49,102 nucleotides of DNA from Candidatus Rokuibacteriota bacterium (GTDB taxonomy: Bacteria; Methylomirabilota; Methylomirabilia; Rokubacteriales; CSP1-6): the NCBI GenBank assembly GCA_003220495.1, contig QHSP01000055.1:1-49102 (forward strand), written 5' to 3'. Every line of letters starts with the position of its first letter. Within the stretch, counting starts at the first letter, position 1. The translations under genes were made by a program, and so were the position numbers. Of this stretch, positions 32,201 to 40,116 are shown piece after piece. The notes beneath the pieces were generated by a model. It was not told where the DNA came from. It saw only the letters and a list, made by a program, of their open reading frames with translations, and made no database searches.

Positions 32201-34176
32201 CAGTGCACGTGCTCCTCCGGCGCCGCCTCAGCCGCGATCTTCTCGGCGTTGAGCTGCTGGATCTGGGCGACCAGCGCGTCGATGTCGGTCGCTTCGCCGG
32301 TGCCGCGCGTGATCGCGCGGACGTAGCCCTGGCGGTCGACGAGCAGCTCGACGTGGGGCGCGACCGCGAAGAGCCGGTAGGCCGCGACGATCGTCTCGGC
32401 GCCCTCGGTGACGACGGGGAACATGACGCGCGGGTCCGGACCGAGCCGGCGGATCGCGTCCGGGTCGGCGTTGATCGGCACCGCGATGACCTCCACGCCG
32501 AGCATGGCCAAGGTCCCTTCACGCTGGGCGAGCTGGCTCATGCGAGCGCGCGCTCCGGGCAGCGCATAGAGGACGACCAGCACGTTGCGTCCGCGATAGT
32601 CCTTGAGCGCGTGCGGCGGCGTCGGGCCGACCGAGAACGTGAAGTCCGGCGCGACGAGCCAGCGTCGGTCGCGCTCGATCGTGGGCCCCATGCCGCGGGC
32701 GGCGTACCCGGCCGACAGCGCGCGCAGGTAGTTGATCAGCTCCCAGCACTGCTCCTCGCCGAGACGCGAGACGAATCCTGGCATGCCCGACTCGGGGATC
32801 CCGTGACTGATCCACCAGAAGAGATCGCCCGCGGTGTGCTGAGCCGTGTGAGGCGCGCGCAGATCGGCGGGCGGCCGCGGGAGCCCTCGACCGTCGGGGC
32901 CGTCACCGGCGCCGCGCGGCCCGTGACACCCCGCGCAGTTCGTCTGGTAGAGCACAGCGCCGGCCGCGATCGCGCCGGCCTGGTACGGCACCGAAGGCCG
33001 GAGATAGGTCGTCGGGTACGCGTCGATCGTGAGCGGGGGCAGGGCGAGCCCGACGCCGGCCCCGAGCGCGGCGAGCGCGACGGCCGCCAGCGGAAGGCGC
33101 CACGCCCGCATCGCGAGCCCGGTGATCAGCGCGACGAGACCGACGACCGCGATCTGGCTTCCGATCAGCGCCCGCGTCGCCTCGTCGGCGCGGCCCTCGA
33201 GCGCGGCGAACGAGAGGCGGATCGTGAACGGCCACACCGGCGGCTCGTGACGGGCGGGCGGCGTGACGTTCATCGCCGCCACGATGATCAGAATCGCGAG
33301 CGCCAGGATCGCCTCGACCACCACGAAGCTGGAAAGCCGACGCATCGCGGGGCGCCCGACGGTCGGCCCGTCGCCGCCGAGGCGGCCGAGGAGCACCGAG
33401 CGATTCAGCGCGGCGAAGGCGAGCGCCAGCGCCAGAAGCGCGAGCTTGGAGAGCAGAAGTCTTCCGTAGCTCGTGCCGACCAGCCCCGCCACGCTGCCAA
33501 CGTGGATGATCGCGAGCACGGTCCCCGTGGCGGCGAGAAGAACGATCATGACGAGGGCCGCGCGTGAGAATCGACGCGCCGCGAGGACGGCGTATGGCCG
33601 CGCGTCGGCGCCGGCTTCGGTGGCCGCCGTTTTCAGGAGAAGCGCCAGCGGGAGGAGGCCGCCGACCCAGATACCGGCCGCGAGCACGTGCAGGCCGTCG
33701 GACGCGATCGCGCGCGCGGTGTCGGGCTCCACCGCGGCGGCGTGGCCCGCCGCGGCGAGCGGCAGCAGCGCGGCGACGCCGAGCAGCACCGCTTCACCCC
33801 GCGCCGCACGCCAGTCGGCGCGCCGTTCGACCGACACGCGCAAGGACAGAAAGGCCGCGAGGATCGCGAGGAACCCGGCGCGGACGAGCCACACGTGGCC
33901 GGCCTGGGTCTCGAGCAAAACTCGTTCGATCGCGCGGGGCTCGAAGGCCGCGCCCGCGCGTCCCTCGAAGAGCGCCGTCTGCGCGCCGATCACCACCAGG
34001 CCGGACGCGAGCGCCGCGAGCGCCCACCCCCACGCAGAGGCGAGCACGCGCCGCTCCCAGTGCAGCGCCGTCGCGCGGTCGGAGCGCCCGGCGATCACGA
34101 TCATCGCCGCGGCGCCGACGAGGAGGACCGAGCTGGCAAGGTGAAGCCAGCGGGCGGCGAGTCCGAGCGCGTACAC
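32200..34176 (-). CDS. CopD - cytochrome c - thioredoxin-fold fusion protein
   Basis: A 658-residue fusion. CopD-type membrane region: about eight helices over residues 1-380, with family His motifs (ARWLHLASS, GLHVLAAGIWVGG). Then a cytochrome c domain with haem site NCAGCH (about 414-418) and a likely axial Met in ESGMPGF. The last part is a redoxin/thioredoxin-like domain (about 507-640) in which the active-site loop reads LYALPGARARM, with no Cys. The C-terminus ends HVH. The GTG start follows TACACT by six bases (leaderless pattern); a TTG at 34200 would be the alternative. Probable role: inner-membrane copper import or electron-linked copper delivery. The fusion resembles separate CopD and Sco/redoxin-type parts brought together. 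Confidence 0.9.
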   Translation of the reverse strand: MYALGLAARWLHLASSVLLVGAAAMIVIAGRSDRATALHWERRVLASAWGWALAALASGLVVIGAQTALFEGRAGAAFEPRAIERVLLETQAGHVWLVRAGFLAILAAFLSLRVSVERRADWRAARGEAVLLGVAALLPLAAAGHAAAVEPDTARAIASDGLHVLAAGIWVGGLLPLALLLKTAATEAGADARPYAVLAARRFSRAALVMIVLLAATGTVLAIIHVGSVAGLVGTSYGRLLLSKLALLALALAFAALNRSVLLGRLGGDGPTVGRPAMRRLSSFVVVEAILALAILIIVAAMNVTPPARHEPPVWPFTIRLSFAALEGRADEATRALIGSQIAVVGLVALITGLAMRAWRLPLAAVALAALGAGVGLALPPLTIDAYPTTYLRPSVPYQAGAIAAGAVLYQTNCAGCHGPRGAGDGPDGRGLPRPPADLRAPHTAQHTAGDLFWWISHGIPESGMPGFVSRLGEEQCWELINYLRALSAGYAARGMGPTIERDRRWLVAPDFTFSVGPTPPHALKDYRGRNVLVVLYALPGARARMSQLAQREGTLAMLGVEVIAVPINADPDAIRRLGPDPRVMFPVVTEGAETIVAAYRLFAVAPHVELLVDRQGYVRAITRGTGEATDIDALVAQIQQLNAEKIAAEAAPEEHVH

Positions 34177-34182
34177 CCGGTC

Positions 34183-34188
34183 AGTGTA
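34183..34188 (-). promoter_or_regulatory. Putative -10 element (TACACT) of the copper operon
   Basis: Read on the minus strand, TACACT ends six bases before the GTG at 34176. No ribosome site is present. The promoter lies back-to-back with that of the HAD gene. Confidence 0.4.
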
Positions 34189-34225
34189 CCGGATGGCCAA
34201 CCGGCGTTGAGTCGAAGCGTGCGGC

Positions 34226-34231
34226 TATACT
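34226..34231 (+). promoter_or_regulatory. Putative -10 element (TATACT) of the HAD gene
   Basis: TATACT ends six bases before the ATT codon that begins the homologous reading frame at 34238. The only stop-free upstream sequence is nine codons long and has no ATG, GTG or TTG. Confidence 0.4.
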
Positions 34232-34237
34232 GAGAGC

Positions 34238-34927
34238 ATTCGAGTCATCTTCTTCGACGCCGGCAACACCTTGCTCCGCATGGACTACGCGGTCATCGCC
34301 GCCGAGCTGGCGCGCCACGGCGTGCGCGTCGCGCCCGACGCGGTTCAGCGCGCCGAGTGGCAGGCGCGCGTTCATCTGGACGACCAGGTGTTCGCGCGGG
34401 CGGCGGGCGCGTCGACCGAGACTCAGGCGTCGGCCACTCGCTACATGAGCTTTGTCCTCGAAGGGCTCGGGGTCGCGGACGCCAAGACGGTCGAGCAGGT
34501 CGTCGAATGGCGGCGCACCTACAATCCTCCGGTCGGTCTCTGGACCACCCGCGATCCGCAGGCTCTCGAAGCGCTCGCGCTCGTGCGCCGGGCGGGCGCG
34601 CGGGCGGCGGCGATCTCAAACTCGAACGGCTCAGCCGAGACGCTTCTGGCGTCAGTTGGACTCGGACCCTACCTCGACTTCGTCGTCGACTCGGGCGAGG
34701 TCGGTGTCGAGAAGCCGAATCCTCGGATCTTCGAGCTGGCTCTGGCCCGGGCGGGTGTCGCCGCGGCCGAAGCGGCCTACATCGGCGACTTCTACTCGAT
34801 CGACGTCCGGGGCGCCGCGGCCGCCGGCCTGCGCGCGGTGCTGCTCGATCCGGGCCGCTTCTGGGGCACCCGCGACTGCGCGATGGCGCCCGACCTGCTC
34901 TCCGCCGTCCGTCTGCTAGTCGGGTAA
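34238..34927 (+). CDS. HAD-superfamily hydrolase, probable non-standard start
   Basis: A haloacid-dehalogenase-type phosphatase of about 229 residues. Motif I is FFDAGNT (nucleophile Asp, second Asp replaced by Gly, as in many GNT/GGT-type members). Motif II is AISNSN, motif III Lys is in EVGVEKPNP and motif IV is YIGDFYSIDV. Motif I requires translation from at or before 34238, where the only candidate is ATT; the first ATG (34280) lies after the catalytic Asp and would make a dead enzyme. An ATT start, or a base error at the start, must be considered. The 3' end overlaps the convergent phosphomannomutase gene by 12 bases. A sugar-phosphate substrate is inferred from context. Confidence 0.85.
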   Translation: MRVIFFDAGNTLLRMDYAVIAAELARHGVRVAPDAVQRAEWQARVHLDDQVFARAAGASTETQASATRYMSFVLEGLGVADAKTVEQVVEWRRTYNPPVGLWTTRDPQALEALALVRRAGARAAAISNSNGSAETLLASVGLGPYLDFVVDSGEVGVEKPNPRIFELALARAGVAAAEAAYIGDFYSIDVRGAAAAGLRAVLLDPGRFWGTRDCAMAPDLLSAVRLLVG

Positions 34928-36283
34928 CGTCACCGGGTAGTGGCTCAGCACGGCGTAGATCTCCCGCTTCATCTCCTCGATCTCCCGGTCGGTCCTGGCC
35001 TCGAACCGGAGCGTCAGATACGGATTCGTATTCGAGGCGCGGACGAGCCCCCAGCCGCGTCCCGGGAAGATCACGCGCGCCCCGTCCGTATCGATCGTCT
35101 CGTAGCGCTGCTTGAGCTCGCGCGTGACCGCCTCGACGACCCTGAACTTCTCGCCGTCCGGACACGGCGCCTTGAGCTCCGGCGTCGTGCGCAGGTGGGG
35201 GATCGACGCGAAGAGCCGCGAGAGCGGCTCGGCCGCGCGCGCGGCCAGCTCGATGATCTTGCACGAGGCGAGGATCCCGTCGTCGACGCCGTAGTAGTTC
35301 TCGGCGAAGAACATGTGCCCGCTGACCTCGCCGCCGAGCAGGATGTGGTCGTCGCGCATCTTGCGCTTCAGGTGCGAGTGACCGGTCTTCCACATGACCG
35401 GCACGCCGCCGTGCTGGCGGATGTCGTCGACGAGCGCCTGCGAGGACTTCACGTCGAAGACGACCTTGGCGCCGGGATGGCGCGCCAACAGGTCGCGCGC
35501 GAGCAGGATCAGGATCAGGTCCGCCTCGTGACGCTGGCCGCGCTCGTCGATGACCCCGACGCGATCGGCGTCGCCGTCGTAGGCGATGCCCAGATCGGCG
35601 CCGACCTCGAGCACCTTGATTTTCAGATCGGCGACGTTGCGCTCGTCCTCGGGGTCGGGCAGGTGATTGGGGAAGCGTCCGTCCGACTCGCAGAAGAGCT
35701 CGACGACGTCGCAGCCGATGCGGCGCAGGAGCTCGGGGCCGTAGAGCCCGGCGACGCCGTTTCCGGCGTCGACCACGATTTTCAGCCGCCGGGTCGGCCG
35801 GACGATCCGCGTGATCGTGTCGAAGTAGTCGTCGCGCGGGCTGCGCTCGCTGAGCCCGCCGTTCCCCGTCTCGTAGTCAGCGCGCTCGATCGTGGTGCGG
35901 AGCCCCTGGATCTCCTCTTCGGACAGCGGCGCCGCGCCGGGATGCACCATCTTCACGCCGTTGTACTCGATGGGGTTGTGGCTGCCGGTGATGTTGGCGC
36001 CGCCGTCCAGCTTCCAGTGGGCGGTCGCGAAGTAGAGGATCGGCGTGGTGGAGAGCCCGATGTCGACCACGTCGACTCCGGCCGCGCGCACGCCCTCGAC
36101 GAAGCCCTGCGTGAGATCGGTCGACGACAGGCGATTGTCCCGCCCGACGGCGACCCGCCGGCCGCCGTTGCGGCGGATCAGGGTCGCGTAGGCGCGCCCG
36201 ACCTGACGGAACACGTCGGGGTTGATGTCGCTGCCGACGAGCCCGCGCACGTCGTAGGCGCGGAACACGTGGGGGTTCAACAT
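34916..36283 (-). CDS. Phosphomannomutase/phosphoglucomutase
   Basis: A 455-residue alpha-D-phosphohexomutase, like AlgC/ManB. The phospho-Ser loop is ITGSHNP (near residue 99), the Mg site is YDGDADRVG (near residue 240), the sugar-binding loop is GGEVSGH (near residue 320) and the phosphate-binding loop is VRASNTNP (near residue 415). It interconverts hexose-6-P and hexose-1-P for nucleotide-sugar and polysaccharide synthesis. A GAGAGGA ribosome site precedes the ATG. It is divergent from the carboxymuconolactone decarboxylase-family gene (144-bp gap). The nearby HAD, inositol-phosphatase and GT9 genes fit glycan metabolism. Confidence 0.95.
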   Translation of the reverse strand: MLNPHVFRAYDVRGLVGSDINPDVFRQVGRAYATLIRRNGGRRVAVGRDNRLSSTDLTQGFVEGVRAAGVDVVDIGLSTTPILYFATAHWKLDGGANITGSHNPIEYNGVKMVHPGAAPLSEEEIQGLRTTIERADYETGNGGLSERSPRDDYFDTITRIVRPTRRLKIVVDAGNGVAGLYGPELLRRIGCDVVELFCESDGRFPNHLPDPEDERNVADLKIKVLEVGADLGIAYDGDADRVGVIDERGQRHEADLILILLARDLLARHPGAKVVFDVKSSQALVDDIRQHGGVPVMWKTGHSHLKRKMRDDHILLGGEVSGHMFFAENYYGVDDGILASCKIIELAARAAEPLSRLFASIPHLRTTPELKAPCPDGEKFRVVEAVTRELKQRYETIDTDGARVIFPGRGWGLVRASNTNPYLTLRFEARTDREIEEMKREIYAVLSHYPVTLPD

Positions 36284-36427
36284 TGTGCGGTCCTCTCGGC
36301 TACGTTATTGTGACGGCGCGGCGCGCCGCCGAATTCGCAGATTACCATGGATGGTCGTGCGCGCTGCAGGCCGTCGCGGGGCTGGGGCCCCGCCGGCCGA
36401 GGCGCGCCTCGAGATAAAGGAGACGCC

Positions 36428-36844
36428 ATGGCGCTCATGGACGATGCCGAGCTGAAAGCCCGCACGAAGCGGACGAGCCAGACGCTCTTCCACACCCTGA
36501 AGGGCGGCTCGGGATTCGAGACGTGGAAGCGGTTCGACAAAGGGCTCGCGCGCGAGCTCTCGCTGTTCTTCACCGGCGTGCTCTACAGCCGCGAGGTCAT
36601 CTCGCAGAAGCAGCGCGAGCTCTGCGCGGTCGGCGCGCTCACGGCGCTGCACCGCCCGAACGAGGTGCGCGCGCACATCCACGCCGCGCTCAACGTCGGC
36701 GCCACCCGCCAGGAAGTGGCCGAGGTGATCTTCCAGATGGTCACCTACGGCGGGATGCCGGTGGTCGTCGACGCATTGGAGGTCTACGGGCAGGTGCTGG
36801 CCGAGCGCGGCGAGCCCTTTCCGGCGGAAGAGCCCTCGACGTGA
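36428..36844 (+). CDS. Carboxymuconolactone decarboxylase-family protein
   Basis: A 138-residue all-helical protein of the CMD/AhpD-like family. The core helix pair reads QRELCAVGALTALHRPNEVRAH, followed by the ALNVGATRQEVAEVI helix. The C-x-x-C of AhpD-type peroxidase partners is absent, so it is closer to PcaC-like or uncharacterised members. AAGGAGA precedes the ATG. Its stop overlaps the GTG of the phosphatase gene (GTGA). The coupling to a sugar-phosphatase-like gene is unusual, and no protocatechuate genes are nearby, so its reaction is unknown. Confidence 0.92.
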   Translation: MALMDDAELKARTKRTSQTLFHTLKGGSGFETWKRFDKGLARELSLFFTGVLYSREVISQKQRELCAVGALTALHRPNEVRAHIHAALNVGATRQEVAEVIFQMVTYGGMPVVVDALEVYGQVLAERGEPFPAEEPST

Positions 36845-37614
36845 GCGAAGCGGCGCTGGCGGCCGCGGTCGATGCGGCGCGGGCGGCCGGGCGCGTCGCG
36901 CTCAAGTATTACAACGCCGGATTCGAGGTCGTCCTGAAGCCGGACGCGACGCCGGTGACCCAGGCGGACCGCGAAGCCGAACGCACGATCGTCGAGGTCC
37001 TCGGCCGGGCGTTCCCCGAGCACGGGTTCCTCGGCGAGGAGTTCGGCGGCTCCGGGAATGTCGCGACGCGCTGGATCATCGATCCCATCGACGGCACGAA
37101 GAACTTCGTGCGCCACATCCCGATCTGGGCGACGCTGATCGCGCTCGAGGAGCATGGCGAGATCACGGTCGGCGTCGTCCACAATCCCGTCACCGGCGAG
37201 CTCTACACCGCGCGCCGCGGCGGCGGCGCCTTCCTCAACGGCGAGCGGCTCCGTGTCTCCGACGAAGGGGACCTGGGCCAGGCGTATCTCCTGCACGCAG
37301 GGCTGCGCGGCGCCAGAACGACGAGGTACTGGGACGGATTCATGCGGCTCGTGGATGCGACCGATCGGCAGCGCGGCTTCGGCGACTACATCGGCTACTG
37401 CTTGATCGCCGAGGGCAAAGCCGAGATCTATGCCGAGATCTATCCGGAAGGGTCGGGACTCAAGCCGTGGGATCTGGCGCCGTGCAAGATCCTCGTCGAG
37501 GAGGCGGGGGGCCGGTTCACCGATCTCGAGGGCCGTCCGACGATCCACTCGAGCTCCGCGCTGGCGACGAACCGACGCCTCCACGATGCCGCGCTGGCTC
37601 TGCTCCGCCCCTGA
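36841..37614 (+). CDS. Inositol monophosphatase-family phosphatase (possibly HisN type)
   Basis: A 257-residue Mg-dependent phosphatase of the inositol monophosphatase superfamily. The metal motifs are LGEEFG (near residue 65), IDPIDGTKNFVR (near residue 82) and SGLKPWDLAPCKILVEEAGG (near residue 210). The sequence style, with DPIDGTKNF and a short length, matches histidinol-phosphate phosphatase HisN and inositol/fructose phosphatases alike. GTG start overlaps the stop before it. Its own TGA overlaps the next gene's apparent CTG start. The substrate cannot be fixed without histidine-operon context. Confidence 0.92.
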   Translation: MSEAALAAAVDAARAAGRVALKYYNAGFEVVLKPDATPVTQADREAERTIVEVLGRAFPEHGFLGEEFGGSGNVATRWIIDPIDGTKNFVRHIPIWATLIALEEHGEITVGVVHNPVTGELYTARRGGGAFLNGERLRVSDEGDLGQAYLLHAGLRGARTTRYWDGFMRLVDATDRQRGFGDYIGYCLIAEGKAEIYAEIYPEGSGLKPWDLAPCKILVEEAGGRFTDLEGRPTIHSSSALATNRRLHDAALALLRP

Positions 37615-38546
37615 CGCTCGCGATCCATCCCGGGGCCCTGGGAGACGTGCTCCTGGCGATTCCGGCGCTTCGCGTCCTCAGACGGGCCTCGCCCGGCGAC
37701 CCCCTCGTCGTCGCCGCGCAACCGCGGATCGGCCGGCTGCTCGAAATCCTCGGCGTCGCGCATCGGTCGGTCGACTTCGAGGCGCTGGGGCTCGACGCGC
37801 TCTTCGAGCTCGAGCCCGAGGACCGACGACGCCAATGGCCGGCGCGATGCGCGGACGATCTGCGCCGGGCCACGCGCGTGATCGCGTGGATCGGCTCACG
37901 CGAACCCACCTTCGTGCAGCGGCTCACCACGCTCGTGCCCGGCGCGATCGTCGCTCCGTCGGTCGGCGCGGGGCAGCCGGTGTGGGACCACCTCGTGAAC
38001 ACGGTGGGCGCGGCGTCCGGCGACTTCGCGATCCGCACGCCGGTCGGCGTGCCGGCCACGCTCAGGGAAGACGCGCACCGCGAGCTCGTCCGTCACGGGT
38101 GGAACGGGAGCGATCGGCTGCTGCTCGTGCATCCCGGAGCAGGGGGGCGGGGGAAGCAATGGCCGGCGACGGGCTTCGCCGCCGTGCTCGAGACCGTCGC
38201 AGCCCTGCCGCGTCTCGCGGTCGTCGTTCATCAGGGGCCGGCCGACTCCGGCGCCGTCGCGGCGCTCCCGGAGGGGCTGACCGCGCGGGCGATCCGGCTC
38301 CGGGAGCCGCCGCTCCCGCTTCTGGCGGGTGTCCTGACTCACGCGACGGCCTATCTCGGCAACGACTCCGGCATCAGCCATCTCGCCGCGGCAGTCGGCG
38401 CCCCCTCGATCGTGCTCTTCGGCGCCGAGCGTGTGATCTGGCGCCCGTGGGCGGAGCACGTCGAGCCGCTGGTCGTCTCGCTTTCGGTGGCCGAGAGATC
38501 CGACACCGCGCGAGTGACGGCTGAGCTCACGACCTTGCTACGGTGA
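37611..38546 (+). CDS. Glycosyltransferase family 9 (heptosyltransferase-like), apparent CTG start
   Basis: About 311 residues, with the GT9 N-terminal motif IHPGALGDVLLAIPALRVL and the C-terminal donor-site region LLLVHPGAGGRGKQWP plus YLGNDSGISHLAAAVGAP. This matches ADP-heptose:LPS transferase-like enzymes and would extend an outer-membrane glycan. No ATG, GTG or TTG lies near the motif: the nearest in-frame ATG is 144 bases upstream inside the phosphatase gene. A CTG at 37611 forms CTGA with the previous stop, copying the GTGA/ATGA junctions seen in this window, and gives the natural N-terminus. A GTG at 37647 would delete the motif. Confidence 0.88.
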   Translation: MTLAIHPGALGDVLLAIPALRVLRRASPGDPLVVAAQPRIGRLLEILGVAHRSVDFEALGLDALFELEPEDRRRQWPARCADDLRRATRVIAWIGSREPTFVQRLTTLVPGAIVAPSVGAGQPVWDHLVNTVGAASGDFAIRTPVGVPATLREDAHRELVRHGWNGSDRLLLVHPGAGGRGKQWPATGFAAVLETVAALPRLAVVVHQGPADSGAVAALPEGLTARAIRLREPPLPLLAGVLTHATAYLGNDSGISHLAAAVGAPSIVLFGAERVIWRPWAEHVEPLVVSLSVAERSDTARVTAELTTLLR

Positions 38547-38698
38547 GACTCGGCACGGTCCTCGCGGCGGGCGTGCTCATCGCCGCCGGGTTCGCGGTGG
38601 CGATCGCCGAGATGCTCCATCTCCCGAAGGGGACGATCTGGATCGTCGTGGCGGCCGCCGTGGCGATCCTGGCGGTCATCCGCGCCGCGACGCGCTGA
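38543..38698 (+). CDS. Small 51-residue membrane protein
   Basis: A tiny protein with two hydrophobic helices (about 4-21 and 31-47) split by a short EMLHLPKGT turn and ended by RAATR. The GTG start overlaps the GT9 stop by four bases (GTGA), the same junction type as the preceding genes, so it is probably translated. No family is recognised. It may be a membrane partner of the glycosyltransferase. Confidence 0.65.
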   Translation: MRLGTVLAAGVLIAAGFAVAIAEMLHLPKGTIWIVVAAAVAILAVIRAATR

Positions 38699-38709
38699 GG
38701 CGGGCTGGA

Positions 38710-38734
38710 CGCCGGCGTCTCCTCGACGCCGGCG
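38710..38734. terminator. Hairpin between convergent small genes
   Basis: A 10-bp perfect stem (38710-38719 with 38725-38734, core GCCGGCGTC) and a five-base loop lie between two convergent stop codons. No T-run flanks it, so it is a bidirectional terminator candidate only. Confidence 0.45.
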
Positions 38735-38735
38735 C

Positions 38736-38897
38736 CTAGAAGAACTCGCTGGGCGAAGCCGGCGCGTCGTGGCCCCGATCATCCGGGCCCAGATCCGGCT
38801 CCGCACCCTCCGTACGCTGAAAGCGAGCGAGCGCCTCTTCCTCCAGGTTGGTCTCTCCCCTGATGGCCAGGTCGAACCAGAGGTCCATGTGCTGCAT
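38736..38897 (-). CDS. 53-residue acidic small protein
   Basis: A short gene with a textbook ribosome site (GGAGG, eight bases before ATG). The product starts MQHMDLWFDLAIRGE, has an acidic middle (NLEEEALARFQR, EPDLGPDDRGHD) and ends APASPSEFF. It has no signal peptide, Cys or membrane segment. It is not recognised. The amphipathic N-terminus and acidic disordered tail could suit a regulatory or partner peptide. About 190 bases upstream belong to no other gene. They contain a possible 15-codon leader reading frame (ATG at 38952, TAA touching this gene's GGAGG). Confidence 0.6.
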   Translation of the reverse strand: MQHMDLWFDLAIRGETNLEEEALARFQRTEGAEPDLGPDDRGHDAPASPSEFF

Positions 38898-39084
38898 TTC
38901 AATTACCTCCGGGCGCCTTGCACCCTGTTTCGGTCATCTACGTCTGCCATAGCGCAGAGCAGGAGGCGTGCCGAGCGCCAAAGGCTAGGGAATCAGTAAC
39001 TTAGAGCTCGGCAGCCTCGACGGGGCAGGGCACAATTCCGGAAGCTCGCCGGAAGGATGCCCGATCAGGCTCGAGAGGCTCGGC

Positions 39085-40116
39085 TCAGCGCGGTCGAACG
39101 AGATCGTCGAACGGGCCGGAGATGCGCAGCACCTCGTTGACGGGCCAGGTGCCGCCTCTGATCGCGATGACGAAAAGGTCGCCGGCCACGCCCGCGCGTC
39201 GAGCCTCGGGCGTGAGCGGCGCGAAGGCGAGGCTGCGGGGCACGTCGCCGTCGGTGAAGCTGGCGAACTCGATCCGCTTGCCGTCCTGGGCGAGGACGAA
39301 GATCTGCTTCTCGTGACGATCGGCCACGAAGAGCGTACCGCCCGGGCCGACCCCGAGCGCGGCGATCACCGGCCCGCGATAGACGACCTCGGATACTCCC
39401 CGAGGAGAGACGCGAACGATCTCGCCCGGGCCCTGCTGGTAGGGCGCCTCGGCGCTCCCGTCGCTGCCGATCCACAGATGATCCCGGTCGTCGACGGCGA
39501 GAAGCCGCGGGTGAGAGATCGTCACGAACTTCGGATCGAGCACCCGGCCCTCCGGGTTGAGCCGGACGACGACACCCACGGCGCGATCCGCAACATAGAG
39601 GTTGCCCGCCGAGTCGACGGCCGCGGCTTCGGGCTGCTTCAAGATCGCGCGGGCGCCGCGCTCGGGCGTGCCGCCGGCGAAGAGCTCGGCCCGCCCGTCG
39701 ACCATGCGATACAGCGCGCCCACCTTTCGCTCGCGATCGAAGGTCGTCACGAACAGCTCGCGCCCGCCGCGGATCGCGCCCACCTGCGGGTTGAGCAGCG
39801 GGGGGCCGTAGAAATATCGACCCTCGACGGCGGGGCTCAGCCGGGCGCCGCCGGCGGGAATTCGATAGAGGGGCCAGAGGTCGTACACCTCGCCGCCGAC
39901 GTATCGCCGGCCCGTGCGCGCGAGATAGAGGAGCCCGGCCTGATCGAACGCGAGCGTGGACGTCGCCGGGATGCCGCGGATACCGCGCGTGGCGTCCGTG
40001 TCGAATCCCTCTCCCGTCACGTAGACTTGCGCAGTGAACCCCTGAGGCAGCTTCAGCTCGGCCGCTGCCTCGAGCGGAGCCAGCAGCAGCACCAGGGCGA
40101 GGAGTCCCATCATCAT
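39085..40116 (-). CDS. Secreted NHL/SMP-30-like beta-propeller protein
   Basis: A 343-residue protein with a cleavable-looking signal (MMMGLLALVLLLAPLEAAA). It continues as repeated beta-propeller blades: LAFDQAGLLYLAR, AAVDSAGNLYVADRAVG, LAVDDRDHLWIGSDG, LGVGPGGTLFVADRH. This is the NHL / six-bladed propeller pattern of SMP-30 and PQQ-independent sugar dehydrogenase-like proteins. The start ATG overlaps the stop of the nitrilase homologue (ATGA). No catalytic residues can be assigned from this pattern, so a binding role is equally possible. Two alternative ATGs follow directly. It is the last gene of a three-gene minus-strand operon. Confidence 0.9.
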   Translation of the reverse strand: MMMGLLALVLLLAPLEAAAELKLPQGFTAQVYVTGEGFDTDATRGIRGIPATSTLAFDQAGLLYLARTGRRYVGGEVYDLWPLYRIPAGGARLSPAVEGRYFYGPPLLNPQVGAIRGGRELFVTTFDRERKVGALYRMVDGRAELFAGGTPERGARAILKQPEAAAVDSAGNLYVADRAVGVVVRLNPEGRVLDPKFVTISHPRLLAVDDRDHLWIGSDGSAEAPYQQGPGEIVRVSPRGVSEVVYRGPVIAALGVGPGGTLFVADRHEKQIFVLAQDGKRIEFASFTDGDVPRSLAFAPLTPEARRAGVAGDLFVIAIRGGTWPVNEVLRISGPFDDLVRPR

